From Mycolicibacterium sediminis (lineage in GTDB: Bacteria > Actinomycetota > Actinomycetes > Mycobacteriales > Mycobacteriaceae): 64,000 nucleotides of DNA. The position numbers and the translations under genes were made by a program. The stretch's first letter is position 1; every line of letters begins with the position of its first letter. The notes below the pieces were generated by a model, which did not search any database, had not been told where the DNA came from, and saw only the letters and a program-made list of their open reading frames with translations. Below, one piece after another: positions 1-8,047 of this stretch. Where the stretch lies: positions 4,774,001 to 4,838,000 of the forward strand of contig NZ_AP022588.1 in assembly GCF_010731735.1 (NCBI RefSeq), in the 5' to 3' direction.

Positions 1-195
1 AACCCCATGTTCGCCGGGGCGGCCGGTGTCATGGCGTACCTGCCCGCGCGCAAGCTCGCCATCGCGATCGCCGTCACCTTCGCACCCGAGGCGTTCGACG
101 CCGACGGGAACTACTCGAACGCCGCCCAGGCCCTGTTCCGCAGGCTGGGCGCCGAACTGGCACCCGAGCACGCACCGCCCGTGCCACCGAAGTGA
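1..195 (+). CDS. Serine hydrolase (beta-lactamase/CubicO-like), C-terminal end only
   Basis: The reading frame is open from base 1 and stops at 193-195, so only the last 64 codons of a longer gene are present. The hydrophobic strand around 'YLPARKLAIAIAVTF' followed by 'NAAQALFRRLG' resembles the C-terminal strand and helix of class C beta-lactamase-like or D-Ala-D-Ala carboxypeptidase-like serine hydrolases common in mycobacteria. The catalytic Ser-x-x-Lys and Tyr motifs would lie upstream of the window, so activity and family cannot be confirmed here. The next gene starts 25 bp downstream on the same strand. Confidence 0.5.
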   Translation, partial: NPMFAGAAGVMAYLPARKLAIAIAVTFAPEAFDADGNYSNAAQALFRRLGAELAPEHAPPVPPK

Positions 196-220
196 CGCCG
201 ATGCGCGAGAATGACTGACC

Positions 221-928
221 GTGGCACCCACGGTCCTCTTCCTCCGCAATGAACACATCGCCACCGAGGCGATGCTCGGCGACGCCTTCGTCGACTCGGG
301 TTACGAGGTGGCGACGTTCGACGTCGTCCCGCCCGGCGCCGACGCCGCGGCCGTCGACGTCGTGTTCCCCGATCCGCGTGACTACGACGTCGTGGTGCCA
401 CTGGGCGCCAGTTGGCCGGTGTACGGCGGGATGAGCTGGGTCGAGGCGGAGATGCAGATGATGCGCGACGCCGCCGCCGCGGGCGTGGCGACGCTGGGGG
501 TCTGCTTCGGCGGTCAACTGCTCGCGCAGGCGTTCGGCGGGTCGGTCGCGCGCGCCGAGGTGCCCGAGATCGGCTGGTACGAGATCGACACCGACGACGC
601 CGACCTGGTGCCCGGCGGCCGGTGGTTCCAGTGGCACTTCGACACGTGGCGGCTGCCGCCGGGCGCGACGGAACTGGCGCGCACGGCCAACGCGTCCCAG
701 GCGTTCCTGCTCGGCCGGACGCTGGCGCTGCAGTTCCACCCCGAACTCGACGCCGACCTGCTCGAGACGTGGCTCGCCGCGGGGGCCGACGAGGTCGCCG
801 CCGCCGGGCTCAGCGTGGACCAGTTGCGTTCGGCCACATCCGAATCCGCGACGGATGCGGGTGCGCGGCTACGTCACCTGGTGGCCGAGTTCACCCGGCG
901 GGTGGTCGCTCAGCCGTGTCCCAGCTGA
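221..928 (+). CDS. Class I glutamine amidotransferase-like protein
   Basis: This 235-residue protein has the single-domain class I glutamine amidotransferase layout. The nucleophile elbow 'GVCFGGQ' puts the catalytic Cys at 95, and 'LQFHPE' supplies His173 and Glu175, completing the triad. No synthetase domain is attached, so it would release ammonia to a partner or hydrolyse a gamma-glutamyl substrate, as in the GuaA-N-like orphan family; the substrate is unknown. The start is a GTG. The last 19 bases overlap the 3' end of the convergent epimerase gene. Confidence 0.75.
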   Translation: MAPTVLFLRNEHIATEAMLGDAFVDSGYEVATFDVVPPGADAAAVDVVFPDPRDYDVVVPLGASWPVYGGMSWVEAEMQMMRDAAAAGVATLGVCFGGQLLAQAFGGSVARAEVPEIGWYEIDTDDADLVPGGRWFQWHFDTWRLPPGATELARTANASQAFLLGRTLALQFHPELDADLLETWLAAGADEVAAAGLSVDQLRSATSESATDAGARLRHLVAEFTRRVVAQPCPS

Positions 929-2262
929 TGTGACAGTGCGCCGCGGACGTCGGGATGGCGGAAGCGGTGCTCGACCGACGCCAGCTTGGCCGCCACCACC
1001 CGCTGGCTCGCCTCGGCGAGTTCGCGCGCGCCCTGCGCACCGAGGAGGAGCCGCGGCCCGAAGCCCGGGACCGGCACGATCGCCGGCCGGTGCATGACGC
1101 TGGCGAGCACCTTCGTGTACTCGTCGTTGCGCACCGGGTTGGGTGCCACCGCGTTCACCGGACCGCTCAGCCGGTCGTCGTAGAGCGCGCGGTAGTACAC
1201 GTCGAGCAGGTCGTCGATGCCGATCCACGACAGCCACTGCTTCCCGGATCCGAGACGCCCGCCGAGGCCGGCGGCGAACAGCGGACGCAGCAGTTTCAGG
1301 GTGCCGCCGTCGGCGGCCTGGACGATGCCGGTGCGGACCGGCACGACGCGCACCCCCGCGTCGACGGCGGGCGCCAGTGCCGCCTCCCAGTCGGAGACCA
1401 CGTCGGCGAGGAAGCCGTCGCCGCGCGAGGCGTCCTCGGTCAACTGGACGTCACCGCGGTCGTACCCGTAGTAGCCGATCGCGGACGCGCTGACGAACAC
1501 CCGCGGACCACCGTCACGTGCTGCGAGTTCGGCGAGCTTGCGTGTCGGCTCGATCCGGCTGTCCCGCACCGCCCGTCGGTGCGCGTCGTTGAACCGTCCC
1601 GAGATGGACTCCCCCGCCAGGTGCACGACGGCGTCGACACCCGCGAGGAGGTCCGGCGCCGGGTCGAGCGGGTTCCACCGGCGCTCGCCCGACGAGGCAG
1701 GCTCGTGCCGGACCAGACGGATGATCCGGTGCCCGCCGGTGCTCAGCATGGCGGTCAGGGCCGTGCCGACGAGCCCGGAGGCACCGGTCACGGCGATCGT
1801 CAGTGAGCCGGCACCCGCCTGGGCCGCGTCCCGGTGTGCGGCGAGGTCGTCGGCGAGCTGCCGGTGCCGGTAGACGAACGTCGACCGCAGGCCCGCGCCT
1901 GGCACCGTGGTGTCGACCCGGTCGTGCACGCGGGTGGTCCCCGCCGTCGGGCCCTCGGCGAAGTCGTGGGTGTGGCGCCACCATCCGATCGCCCGCGGCG
2001 GCAGGGAGCGCAGCCCGGACGAGGAGAGCGCGTCGACGAAGCGGTACGGCGGGTCGTAGGCCGTCGAATCGTGCTGGGCGATCCACCGCAGTCCGCCGGG
2101 CAGCCCCAGGATGGCCTGACCGTCGGCCAGCGAATCGGTCTCGGCGACGACCTTCATCGGCTGCCACGGCGGGACCAGCCGCCGCATGGCGCCGGCCCGG
2201 GTGTGCCAGGCGAAGACCTCGTCCAGCGGATGGTCGACGACGCTCTCGTATTCGATGCCCAC
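910..2262 (-). CDS. TIGR01777-family NAD(P)-dependent epimerase with N-terminal SRPBCC domain
   Basis: The 450-residue protein is a two-domain fusion. Residues 1-150 look like an SRPBCC/polyketide-cyclase-like ligand-binding domain ('YESVVDHPLDEVFAWH'). From about 153 an extended SDR domain begins with the NAD(P)-binding 'VTGASGLVGTAL' and includes 'SASAIGYYG', followed by a DUF1731-type C-terminus. This architecture matches Rv2216-type proteins, whose substrate is not established. The GTG start lies 6 nt after an AATACT -10 element, which suggests a leaderless mRNA. It converges on the amidotransferase gene. Confidence 0.8.
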   Translation of the reverse strand: MGIEYESVVDHPLDEVFAWHTRAGAMRRLVPPWQPMKVVAETDSLADGQAILGLPGGLRWIAQHDSTAYDPPYRFVDALSSSGLRSLPPRAIGWWRHTHDFAEGPTAGTTRVHDRVDTTVPGAGLRSTFVYRHRQLADDLAAHRDAAQAGAGSLTIAVTGASGLVGTALTAMLSTGGHRIIRLVRHEPASSGERRWNPLDPAPDLLAGVDAVVHLAGESISGRFNDAHRRAVRDSRIEPTRKLAELAARDGGPRVFVSASAIGYYGYDRGDVQLTEDASRGDGFLADVVSDWEAALAPAVDAGVRVVPVRTGIVQAADGGTLKLLRPLFAAGLGGRLGSGKQWLSWIGIDDLLDVYYRALYDDRLSGPVNAVAPNPVRNDEYTKVLASVMHRPAIVPVPGFGPRLLLGAQGARELAEASQRVVAAKLASVEHRFRHPDVRGALSHQLGHG

Positions 2263-2268
2263 AGTTGG

Positions 2269-2274
2269 AGTATT
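2269..2274 (-). promoter_or_regulatory. -10 element (AATACT) of the epimerase gene
   Basis: On the minus strand AATACT is followed by six bases (CCAACT) and then the GTG start codon. That spacing puts transcription initiation at or next to the start codon, typical of mycobacterial leaderless genes. No clear -35 was identified. Confidence 0.45.
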
Positions 2275-2300
2275 CGGAGCCGAGGGCGAGTCGGATCGGC

Positions 2301-2669
2301 CTAGGTGGTGGTGCTCGGCCGGTCGTCGTCGGCGCGGTCATCGGACACCGTCACGGCACTGGTCTCGGCGTCCGAGGGCTCGGACGCCTCCGACGCGTCG
2401 TGTTCGGTGTAGGTGGGCAATTGCGTCGTCGCGTCGTCCGGGTAGTCCTCGGCGGGTTCGGCGAGGACCTCGGTCTGATCGGCCGGACCATCGGCCGAAT
2501 CGGAGTCGTCGTCGCGGGACCGCTCCCGCAGCGCGTCGACGATCAGCAGGACGACGCCGATCACGCTGGCGCCGATGCACACCCAGGCGATCAACTCGTT
2601 GCTCGTGACGACGGCGGTGACGAGGGCCGCGAGGCCCACGACGGCAAGGACGAGCGCAACGATGAGCAC
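2301..2669 (-). CDS. Small two-TM membrane protein downstream of wag31 (Rv2144c-like)
   Basis: The 122-residue product starts with two close hydrophobic segments, about residues 1-20 and 25-45 ('LIAWVCIGASVIGVVLLIV'). A long acidic, Ser/Thr-rich hydrophilic tail follows, probably cytosolic and disordered. In M. tuberculosis the gene after wag31 (Rv2144c) encodes a conserved membrane protein of about this size. It is 15 bp downstream of wag31 and likely co-transcribed, which suggests a role linked to polar growth, but no function is known. The start is GTG. Confidence 0.7.
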   Translation of the reverse strand: MLIVALVLAVVGLAALVTAVVTSNELIAWVCIGASVIGVVLLIVDALRERSRDDDSDSADGPADQTEVLAEPAEDYPDDATTQLPTYTEHDASEASEPSDAETSAVTVSDDRADDDRPSTTT

Positions 2670-2684
2670 GGATCAGCCGATCGG

Positions 2685-3527
2685 TTAGTTGTTGCCCCGG
2701 TTGAACTGATTGAACTGGGTGCCGTCGGTATTGGCGGTCGAGTCCACCGGTGCCGCCGAGCCACGCTGACCGAGTTCCTCGAGCTGAGACTCGAGGTAGG
2801 TCTTGAGGCGCGTGCGGTACTCACGCTCGAAGGTCCGCAGCTGCTCGAGCCGGCCTTCGAGGACGGTGCGCTGCTGGTTGATGGTCCCCATGATCTCGGA
2901 GTGCTTGCGCTCGGCGTCCGCCTGCAGGGCGTCGGCCTTCTCCTGTGCCTGACGCAGCTGCGTCTCGGAGCGCGTCTGCGCGTCCAGGAGCAGGGCGTCG
3001 GCGCGCTGCTTGGCCTCGGTGACCGTGGTGTCCGCGGTCTGACGGGCCTCGCTGACCATGAGGTCGGCTTGCGCACGTGCGTCGGAGAGCAGCTTGTCCG
3101 ACTCCGCCTGCGCGGAACTGGTCAAACGATCCGCGGTGTCCTGCGCCAGGGTGAGGACGCGAGCCGCACGCATGGCCGATTCCTCGCTCTGCGCCGCTGC
3201 CGGGGCCTGCGCCGCGACGGGCGGGGCCTCGTAGACGGGCTGCGGGGGCGCGACCGGCTCGGGCTCGGGCTCGGGCTGCTGGTAGAGCGGGATCGACTGG
3301 GCGGGCTGGCCGCCGTTGCCGTTGCCGCTACCCGAACGAGCGGACGCGACCTCGGAATCCAGCTCGCTGACGCGCTGGCGGAGGTCGGCGTTCTCCTCGA
3401 TGAGTCGGGTCAGCTCGTTCTCGACGAGGTCGAGGAATGCATCTACCTCGTCCTCGTTGTAGCCGCGCTTGCCGATGGGTGGCTTGCTGAATGCGACGTT
3501 GTGAACGTCAGCAGGAGTGAGCGGCAT
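2685..3527 (-). CDS. wag31: Wag31/DivIVA polar growth scaffold
   Basis: The 280-residue protein marks the cell poles and recruits the elongation machinery in mycobacteria. Its N-terminal DivIVA domain ('MPLTPADVHNVAFSKPPIG', with 'NEDEVDAFLDLVENEL') binds curved membrane. A Pro/Gln-rich linker (about 75-130) leads into a long Ala/Glu/Gln-rich coiled coil and a short C-terminal tail. I chose the ATG at 3527 over an upstream start because the family begins MPLTPADV and an AAGGGGG ribosome-binding site sits 6-7 nt upstream. It is the last large gene of the dcw region. Confidence 0.95.
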   Translation of the reverse strand: MPLTPADVHNVAFSKPPIGKRGYNEDEVDAFLDLVENELTRLIEENADLRQRVSELDSEVASARSGSGNGNGGQPAQSIPLYQQPEPEPEPVAPPQPVYEAPPVAAQAPAAAQSEESAMRAARVLTLAQDTADRLTSSAQAESDKLLSDARAQADLMVSEARQTADTTVTEAKQRADALLLDAQTRSETQLRQAQEKADALQADAERKHSEIMGTINQQRTVLEGRLEQLRTFEREYRTRLKTYLESQLEELGQRGSAAPVDSTANTDGTQFNQFNRGNN

Positions 3528-3685
3528 CGTCTGCCCCCTTGGAGTCTGGACCGTCAACGGGTCTCAAAGTGTAAAGCCATGGTGGAAGTAACTGGCGCCC
3601 ATCCTGTCACAGTGGACTCTGCGGTTGCACCAGAGGCTGCAATTAAGAGCGATCTTCAAAGTTCGATCGCCTTCGACCCGGACGG

Positions 3686-3991
3686 TCAGGCCGCCGCTCC
3701 GAAGGCCAGTTGCATCCCGACGAAGGCCAGTAGCAGCAGCACCATGATCGACAGGTCGAACCGCACCGCACCTATCGTGAGCTGCGGAATCAGGCGCCGG
3801 AGCAGCTTCACCGGCGGGTCGGTCAACGACAGGATCACCTCGAGCACCACGACGGTGAAGCCCTTGGGACGCCAGTCCCGGCTGAATGATCGGATGAACT
3901 CCACGACGACCCTGGCAATCAGAAGAAGCCAGAATACGAACAGCGCGAAGCCCAGGATCTCGAAGAACAACGCCAACTCCGGCGACCTCAC
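3686..3991 (-). CDS. YggT family membrane protein
   Basis: The 101-residue protein has two hydrophobic segments flanking a basic loop. The family signature 'LSLTDPPVKLLRRLIPQL' (about 55-72) precedes the second segment. YggT proteins sit beside sepF/ftsZ in most actinobacteria (Rv2146c position) and are thought to influence division or osmotic tolerance; the molecular role is unsettled. The 158-bp gap to wag31 probably carries the wag31 promoter. The start is GTG. Confidence 0.85.
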   Translation of the reverse strand: MRSPELALFFEILGFALFVFWLLLIARVVVEFIRSFSRDWRPKGFTVVVLEVILSLTDPPVKLLRRLIPQLTIGAVRFDLSIMVLLLLAFVGMQLAFGAAA

Positions 3992-4099
3992 TCCAGGCAG
4001 ATGTGTGACAGTGCGCGTACGCGGGGCACGAGCACCGCGACGGGATTCGACTCCGAGCCTACCCGCCGCGGCCGTGGTGGCCCCGGACCACCGACACCC

Positions 4100-4783
4100 C
4101 TACTGGTGTGAGTAGAAGCCCGCCTCGGCGATCCGCCTGCGCTCCTCGGCGCTGACGTCGACGTCGGCCGGCGACAGCAGGAAGACCTTGGTGGCGACCT
4201 TGTCGAACGACCCGCGAAGCGCGAACGCCAGGCCGGCGGCGAAGTCGACCAGACGCTTGGCGTCCGCGTTGTCCATCGACACCAGGTCCATGATCACGGG
4301 CGTGCCGTCGCGGAAGCGCTCGCCGATGGTGCGCGCTTCGCTGTAGTCCTTCGGGCGCAGGGTCGTGATCTTCGCCAGCGGGCTACCCGCCTCGAACAGC
4401 TCGGCCATCCGGCGCGGCTCCATCGCGGCGGACCCCCGGGTCGCTCCGCGCAGGGTGTTGAATCGGGGCTGGGCGAACTCGCTGCGCACGCCGCCGCGCA
4501 TCCCGGCGCGGTAGCCGGGCTCCTCCATGTAGCCGGCGCCGCGGTAACCGGCGGGCACGGGATCCATCTCGCGACCGAACTCACGCTCGAATTCCCTTGC
4601 GCCACTGCGCTCGTCGTACCCGCGGGGCTCGCGGCCGTAGGCGTCGTCCTCGAAGCGCTCCTCGCGTGCCCGGCGCGGGTAGGCGGCGCGGGCCGTGCGG
4701 TCGTCGTCCTCGTAGTACTCGTCGTCGTAGTCGTCCATGGGTGCCATACCGAAGTAGGCCTTGACCTTATGCAACGTGCTCAT
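4100..4783 (-). CDS. sepF: SepF, cell division protein linking FtsZ to the membrane
   Basis: The 227-residue protein begins with the amphipathic membrane-targeting helix 'MSTLHKVKAYFGM', followed by an acidic, Tyr/Asp- and Arg-rich disordered linker (about 17-120). The conserved SepF domain (about 130-220) contains 'VIMDLVSMDNADAKRLVDF' and 'GLAFALRGS'. In mycobacteria SepF replaces FtsA/ZipA as the FtsZ membrane anchor. It keeps its usual position between the pgeF and yggT genes, but the expected yggS gene just upstream is reduced to a remnant. Confidence 0.93.
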   Translation of the reverse strand: MSTLHKVKAYFGMAPMDDYDDEYYEDDDRTARAAYPRRAREERFEDDAYGREPRGYDERSGAREFEREFGREMDPVPAGYRGAGYMEEPGYRAGMRGGVRSEFAQPRFNTLRGATRGSAAMEPRRMAELFEAGSPLAKITTLRPKDYSEARTIGERFRDGTPVIMDLVSMDNADAKRLVDFAAGLAFALRGSFDKVATKVFLLSPADVDVSAEERRRIAEAGFYSHQ

Positions 4784-4853
4784 CTGGAGGACCCTTCGCG
4801 GAGACTGTGGTTTGTGTTGTCTGTGATGAAGTTGTGACTGGTGTGACTGGTGT

Positions 4854-4943
4854 AGGTGACGTTAGCGGCCACCACGGTGCGATGGCGGTACCGACACGCG
4901 CACGCGCGCAGCGATGTTGAAAGGACGTCTCGAGGTCGCCGAT
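4854..4943 (-). pseudogene. yggS: C-terminal remnant of yggS (PLP homeostasis protein)
   Basis: In M. tuberculosis a ~258-codon yggS-type gene lies between the pgeF and sepF genes. Here the two are only 238 bp apart, so an intact copy cannot fit. One minus-strand frame nevertheless encodes 'GDLETSFQHRCARARVGTAI' and then a PLTSP ending. This aligns without gaps to the family C-terminus, remembered as DLE...H...VRVGTAL...SP, over 28 residues with about half identical. The frame has lost its stop at the expected point and runs on. I read this as a large internal deletion that left a decaying 3' stub. Homology rests on recalled sequence and short length. Confidence 0.6.
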
Positions 4944-5021
4944 GGACCGAGCCGTCACCAGATGACGTCGTATTACCCGGTCGGACTCGCCCGTCAAACG
5001 TCCGGCGGTCCACGACGGGGG

Positions 5022-5726
5022 TCATTCCATCCACACCAGTGAGGCGAGCCGCCCGGTGGGCGATCCCCGCCGGTGGCTGAACAGGTTCGGGTCCTCGACG
5101 GTGCACCGCGGATCGACGTCGACCGCGCGGATGCCCAATCCCCCGAGCTGCCTTGCCAATCCGGCGCGGATGTCCAACGCCGCGGTTCCGCGTGCCGTCC
5201 TGGCCCGGCTGCCGGGTAGCGCGTCCTCGACCTCGGCGGCCATCTGGTCGGGCACCTCGTAGTTGGGGCCGCTGACGGCCGGCCCCAGCAGCACGGAGAT
5301 GTCCTGGACGCGCGCGCCGAGTTCCACCATCGCCTCGACCGTGTTGACCACCACCCCGTGCTGGGCGCCGACCCGACCGGCGTGCGCGGCTCCGACGACG
5401 CCCGCCCTCGCGTCGGCCAGTAGGACGGGGACGCAGTCGGCACTGAGTACGGCCAGCGCCAGCCTCGGTTCCGCGGTCACCAGCGCGTCGACGTCGTCGA
5501 CCGTCGCGCCGGGGCCGTCGATCACCGCCACCCGCGCCGAGTGCACCTGGTTCATCCACCGGACGCGGTCGGGACCGAGACCCAGCGCCGTCGCGAGCCT
5601 GCTGCGGTTGGCCGCGACGGCGGCGGGATCGTCACCGACGTGATCGCCGAGGTTGAAGGTGTCGTACGGCGCCGCCGACACCCCACCCGTGCGGGTGGTG
5701 GTGACCCGGCGGACGCGAACGCTCAC
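5022..5726 (-). CDS. pgeF: PgeF/YfiH laccase-domain protein (purine nucleoside-processing, peptidoglycan editing)
   Basis: The 234-residue protein belongs to the YfiH/LACC1 family, active on adenosine/inosine and linked to peptidoglycan editing in E. coli. The zinc-site residues are visible: His in 'WMNQVHSARV', Cys in 'LSADCVPVLLADA' and His in 'GAAHAGRVG'. It lies 23 bp downstream of ftsZ, as in other mycobacteria (Rv2149c position), and is probably co-transcribed. The GTG start has no strong ribosome-binding site. Normally yggS follows it closely; here only a yggS stub does. Confidence 0.87.
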   Translation of the reverse strand: MSVRVRRVTTTRTGGVSAAPYDTFNLGDHVGDDPAAVAANRSRLATALGLGPDRVRWMNQVHSARVAVIDGPGATVDDVDALVTAEPRLALAVLSADCVPVLLADARAGVVGAAHAGRVGAQHGVVVNTVEAMVELGARVQDISVLLGPAVSGPNYEVPDQMAAEVEDALPGSRARTARGTAALDIRAGLARQLGGLGIRAVDVDPRCTVEDPNLFSHRRGSPTGRLASLVWME

Positions 5727-5749
5727 GCTACGGAACCGTCGGACGTGGG

Positions 5750-6892
5750 TCAGTGCCGCATGAAGGGCGGCACGTCGACGTCGTCGTCGTCGTCCCCGCC
5801 GCCACCGATGCTGACCGTCGCGCCGTTGGTGTGCAGGGACACGTCGGCCGGATCGGCGGGCTCGCCGAACGGCGAGCCGATCTTGCCCGCACGTCCCGGG
5901 GCGATGCCCTGCCCCGTCGTACCCACCACCGGCTTGCGGCTCGGTCCGGCGGCATCGAAGCCGGCCGCAATGACCGTGACGCGCACCTCGTCGCCGAGCG
6001 AGTCGTCGATGACCGTGCCGAAGATGATGTTGGCGTCCTGGTGCGCGGAGTCCTGGACCAGCGACGCCGCCTCGTTGATCTCGAAGAGGCCGAGGTCGCT
6101 GCCGCCGGCGACGGACAGCAGGACGCCCTGGGCACCCTCCATGGACTGCTCGAGCAGCGGCGAGTTGATCGCGATCTCGGCGGCCTTGAGCGCACGCCCG
6201 TCGCCACGGGCCGAGCCGATGCCCATCAGCGCGGTGCCGGCACCGCTCATGACGCCCTTGACGTCGGCGAAGTCGACGTTGATGAGGCCGGGCGTCGTGA
6301 TGAGGTCGGTGATGCCCTGCACGCCGTTGAGGAGCACCTCGTCGGCACTGCGGAAGGCATCCATCAGCGAGACCGCCGCATCGCCCATCTGCAACAGGCG
6401 GTCGTTGGGGATCACGATCAGCGTGTCGCAGCTCTCGCGCAGCGCCGTGATGCCCGTCTCGGCCTGATTGGACCGGCGCTTGCCCTCGAACGAGAACGGC
6501 CGGGTGACGACGCCGACCGTGAGCGCACCGAGCTTGCGCGCGATGGTCGCGACGACGGGTGCGCCACCGGTTCCGGTGCCACCACCCTCGCCTGCGGTCA
6601 CGAACACCATGTCGGCGCCGCGGAGCAGCTCCTCGATGTCGTCCTTGGCGTCCTCGGCGGCCTTGCGTCCGACCTCGGGATCGGCGCCCGCGCCAAGGCC
6701 CCGGGTGGAGTCGCGGCCGACGTCGAGCTTCACGTCGGCATCGCTCATCAACAACGCCTGGGCGTCGGTGTTGATGGCGATGAACTCGACGCCCTTGAGG
6801 CCCTGTTCGATCATTCGGTTGACGGCATTCACGCCGCCGCCACCGATGCCGACCACCTTGATGACGGCGAGATAGTTGTGCGGGGGCGTCAT
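5750..6892 (-). CDS. ftsZ: FtsZ, tubulin-like division GTPase
   Basis: The 380-residue protein polymerises into the Z-ring. It shows the GTP-binding tubulin signature 'GEGGGTGTGG' (101-110) and the catalytic T7 loop 'NVDFADVK' (205-212). After an acidic linker comes the C-terminal partner-binding peptide ending 'VPPFMRH', which docks SepF and FtsW in mycobacteria. I chose the ATG at 6892 because the family starts MTPPHNYLAV and the ribosome-binding site GGGAGGAAGG precedes it; an upstream in-frame start lacks such support. A 222-bp gap ahead probably holds its own promoter. Confidence 0.97.
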   Translation of the reverse strand: MTPPHNYLAVIKVVGIGGGGVNAVNRMIEQGLKGVEFIAINTDAQALLMSDADVKLDVGRDSTRGLGAGADPEVGRKAAEDAKDDIEELLRGADMVFVTAGEGGGTGTGGAPVVATIARKLGALTVGVVTRPFSFEGKRRSNQAETGITALRESCDTLIVIPNDRLLQMGDAAVSLMDAFRSADEVLLNGVQGITDLITTPGLINVDFADVKGVMSGAGTALMGIGSARGDGRALKAAEIAINSPLLEQSMEGAQGVLLSVAGGSDLGLFEINEAASLVQDSAHQDANIIFGTVIDDSLGDEVRVTVIAAGFDAAGPSRKPVVGTTGQGIAPGRAGKIGSPFGEPADPADVSLHTNGATVSIGGGGDDDDDVDVPPFMRH

Positions 6893-7114
6893 CGTCGCCT
6901 TCCTCCCTGTTGCCTGAATGGGGTGCCGGACTCCCGGAGCAAAACTCTCAACCTCAACCACAGGCTTAGAGTTATGTCAAGTAGTTCCGTGCAAACAGAA
7001 CGGTAGGGCGAGTGCGGGAGGTATCCGCGCAGGCGCGCCGTGGCGTGTCGGTTTTTCGCCGGAGGCGACGATGTCCCAGCGCCGGACGGCGACGCCAGAC
7101 ATGCCGCACACCGG
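6893..7114 (-). promoter_or_regulatory. ftsZ upstream region with candidate -35 element
   Basis: This 222-bp gap between ftsQ and ftsZ is unusually long for the otherwise overlapping cluster. On the minus strand it holds TTGACA at 6980-6975, matching a -35 consensus, an AT-richer stretch with TAACTC and CTAAG, and two copies of GGTTGAG. I cannot fix the -10 or start site. A dedicated ftsZ promoter here is expected from other mycobacteria. Confidence 0.4.
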
Positions 7115-8047
7115 TCACTTGACGGTCGGCAGATCCGGACTCGACACGTCGTAGGTCCGACCCGGCTGAGTGAGCAGTGCGCCGAGTTTGAGGGCCTTCT
7201 CCTCGGTCCGGTCGGTGGTCCCCCAGATGACCTCGCGGCCGTCGAACAGCGTCAGCGTGATCGACGCGACCGACGGCGCAGCGATGCGGCTCACCTGCCC
7301 GAACACCTCCGGGCGCAGGGACAGCAGCACCTCCAGCGCGGCCTTCGTCGGCGCGTCGGTGGGTCCGGGATTGTCCGCGTCCAGGTACGGCAGTCCCGGT
7401 GGCGGCGGGGCGGTGTCGAAGTCGACGCCGTCGCGGTCGAAGAGGTGCGGACCGTCCGGATAGTCCTTGACCACCACGGGAATCCGCTCGACCACGGTGA
7501 TCCGCAGCGTCGACGGATATTCGCGCTGCACGCGTGCGCTGGCCACCTTGCGGATGGTGGCCACCCGTTCCGCCACGGCATCGGTGTCGACCTGCAGCAG
7601 CGGCGTCCCCGTCTGGACCGCGGCCGCGGCCTCGATCTCCGCGGGCGTGACGGTGACGAGCCCGTCGATCACGGTCGACCTGGCGGCCATGATCGGCGTG
7701 AAGTAGAGCAGCAGGCCCGCACCGACCACGACGACGCTGATCAGGGCCGACCACAGCAGGGCCTTGAGGCCGCGGATCAGCCCGCGCGCGGGGGCCTTCG
7801 CCTCCTGGGCCGGCGCGCCAACCACCTTGCGCTTCGCCTCCCTGCGGGCGTCCTCGATCGCCGTCGCCCTGGCCTGGGCCGCGCGGCGTTCCTCGCGCTC
7901 GCGGCGTGCCCGCCTGCGCGGCCCCTCGAAGTCCTCGTCCTCGGCGTCCTCGGGAGCGTCCGCCTCTTTGGCAGCGTCGACGTCCACCGGTTCGTCCTCG
8001 GCAGTCGCGGTCTCCTGGGCCGACTCCTCGGTGGGGTCGTCGGTCAT
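7115..8047 (-). CDS. ftsQ: FtsQ divisome protein
   Basis: This 310-residue bitopic protein has an acidic then strongly basic cytoplasmic N-terminus (1-95) and a single TM segment at about 97-117 ('WSALISVVVVGAGLLLYF'). A periplasmic POTRA domain follows ('VIDGLVTVTPAEIEAAAAV') and then the FtsQ beta domain ('RTYDVSSPDLPTV' near the end). It bridges early and late divisome proteins. Its ATG overlaps the murC stop by 4 bases (ATGA), implying translational coupling. The long charged N-terminus is typical of mycobacterial FtsQ. Confidence 0.92.
   Translation of the reverse strand: MTDDPTEESAQETATAEDEPVDVDAAKEADAPEDAEDEDFEGPRRRARREREERRAAQARATAIEDARREAKRKVVGAPAQEAKAPARGLIRGLKALLWSALISVVVVGAGLLLYFTPIMAARSTVIDGLVTVTPAEIEAAAAVQTGTPLLQVDTDAVAERVATIRKVASARVQREYPSTLRITVVERIPVVVKDYPDGPHLFDRDGVDFDTAPPPPGLPYLDADNPGPTDAPTKAALEVLLSLRPEVFGQVSRIAAPSVASITLTLFDGREVIWGTTDRTEEKALKLGALLTQPGRTYDVSSPDLPTVK

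Noticed and set aside
1803..4115. A 770-codon plus-strand open frame
   Set aside because: It is antisense to the epimerase, wag31 and yggT genes, is Arg/Gly-rich without motifs, and arises from GC-skewed codon third positions.
4780..5559. Long minus-strand frame in the expected yggS position
   Set aside because: Its translation is Arg/Gly-rich and lies in the pgeF gene in a shifted frame; it shows no PLP-binding features. Only the short frame at 4854-4943 resembles YggS.
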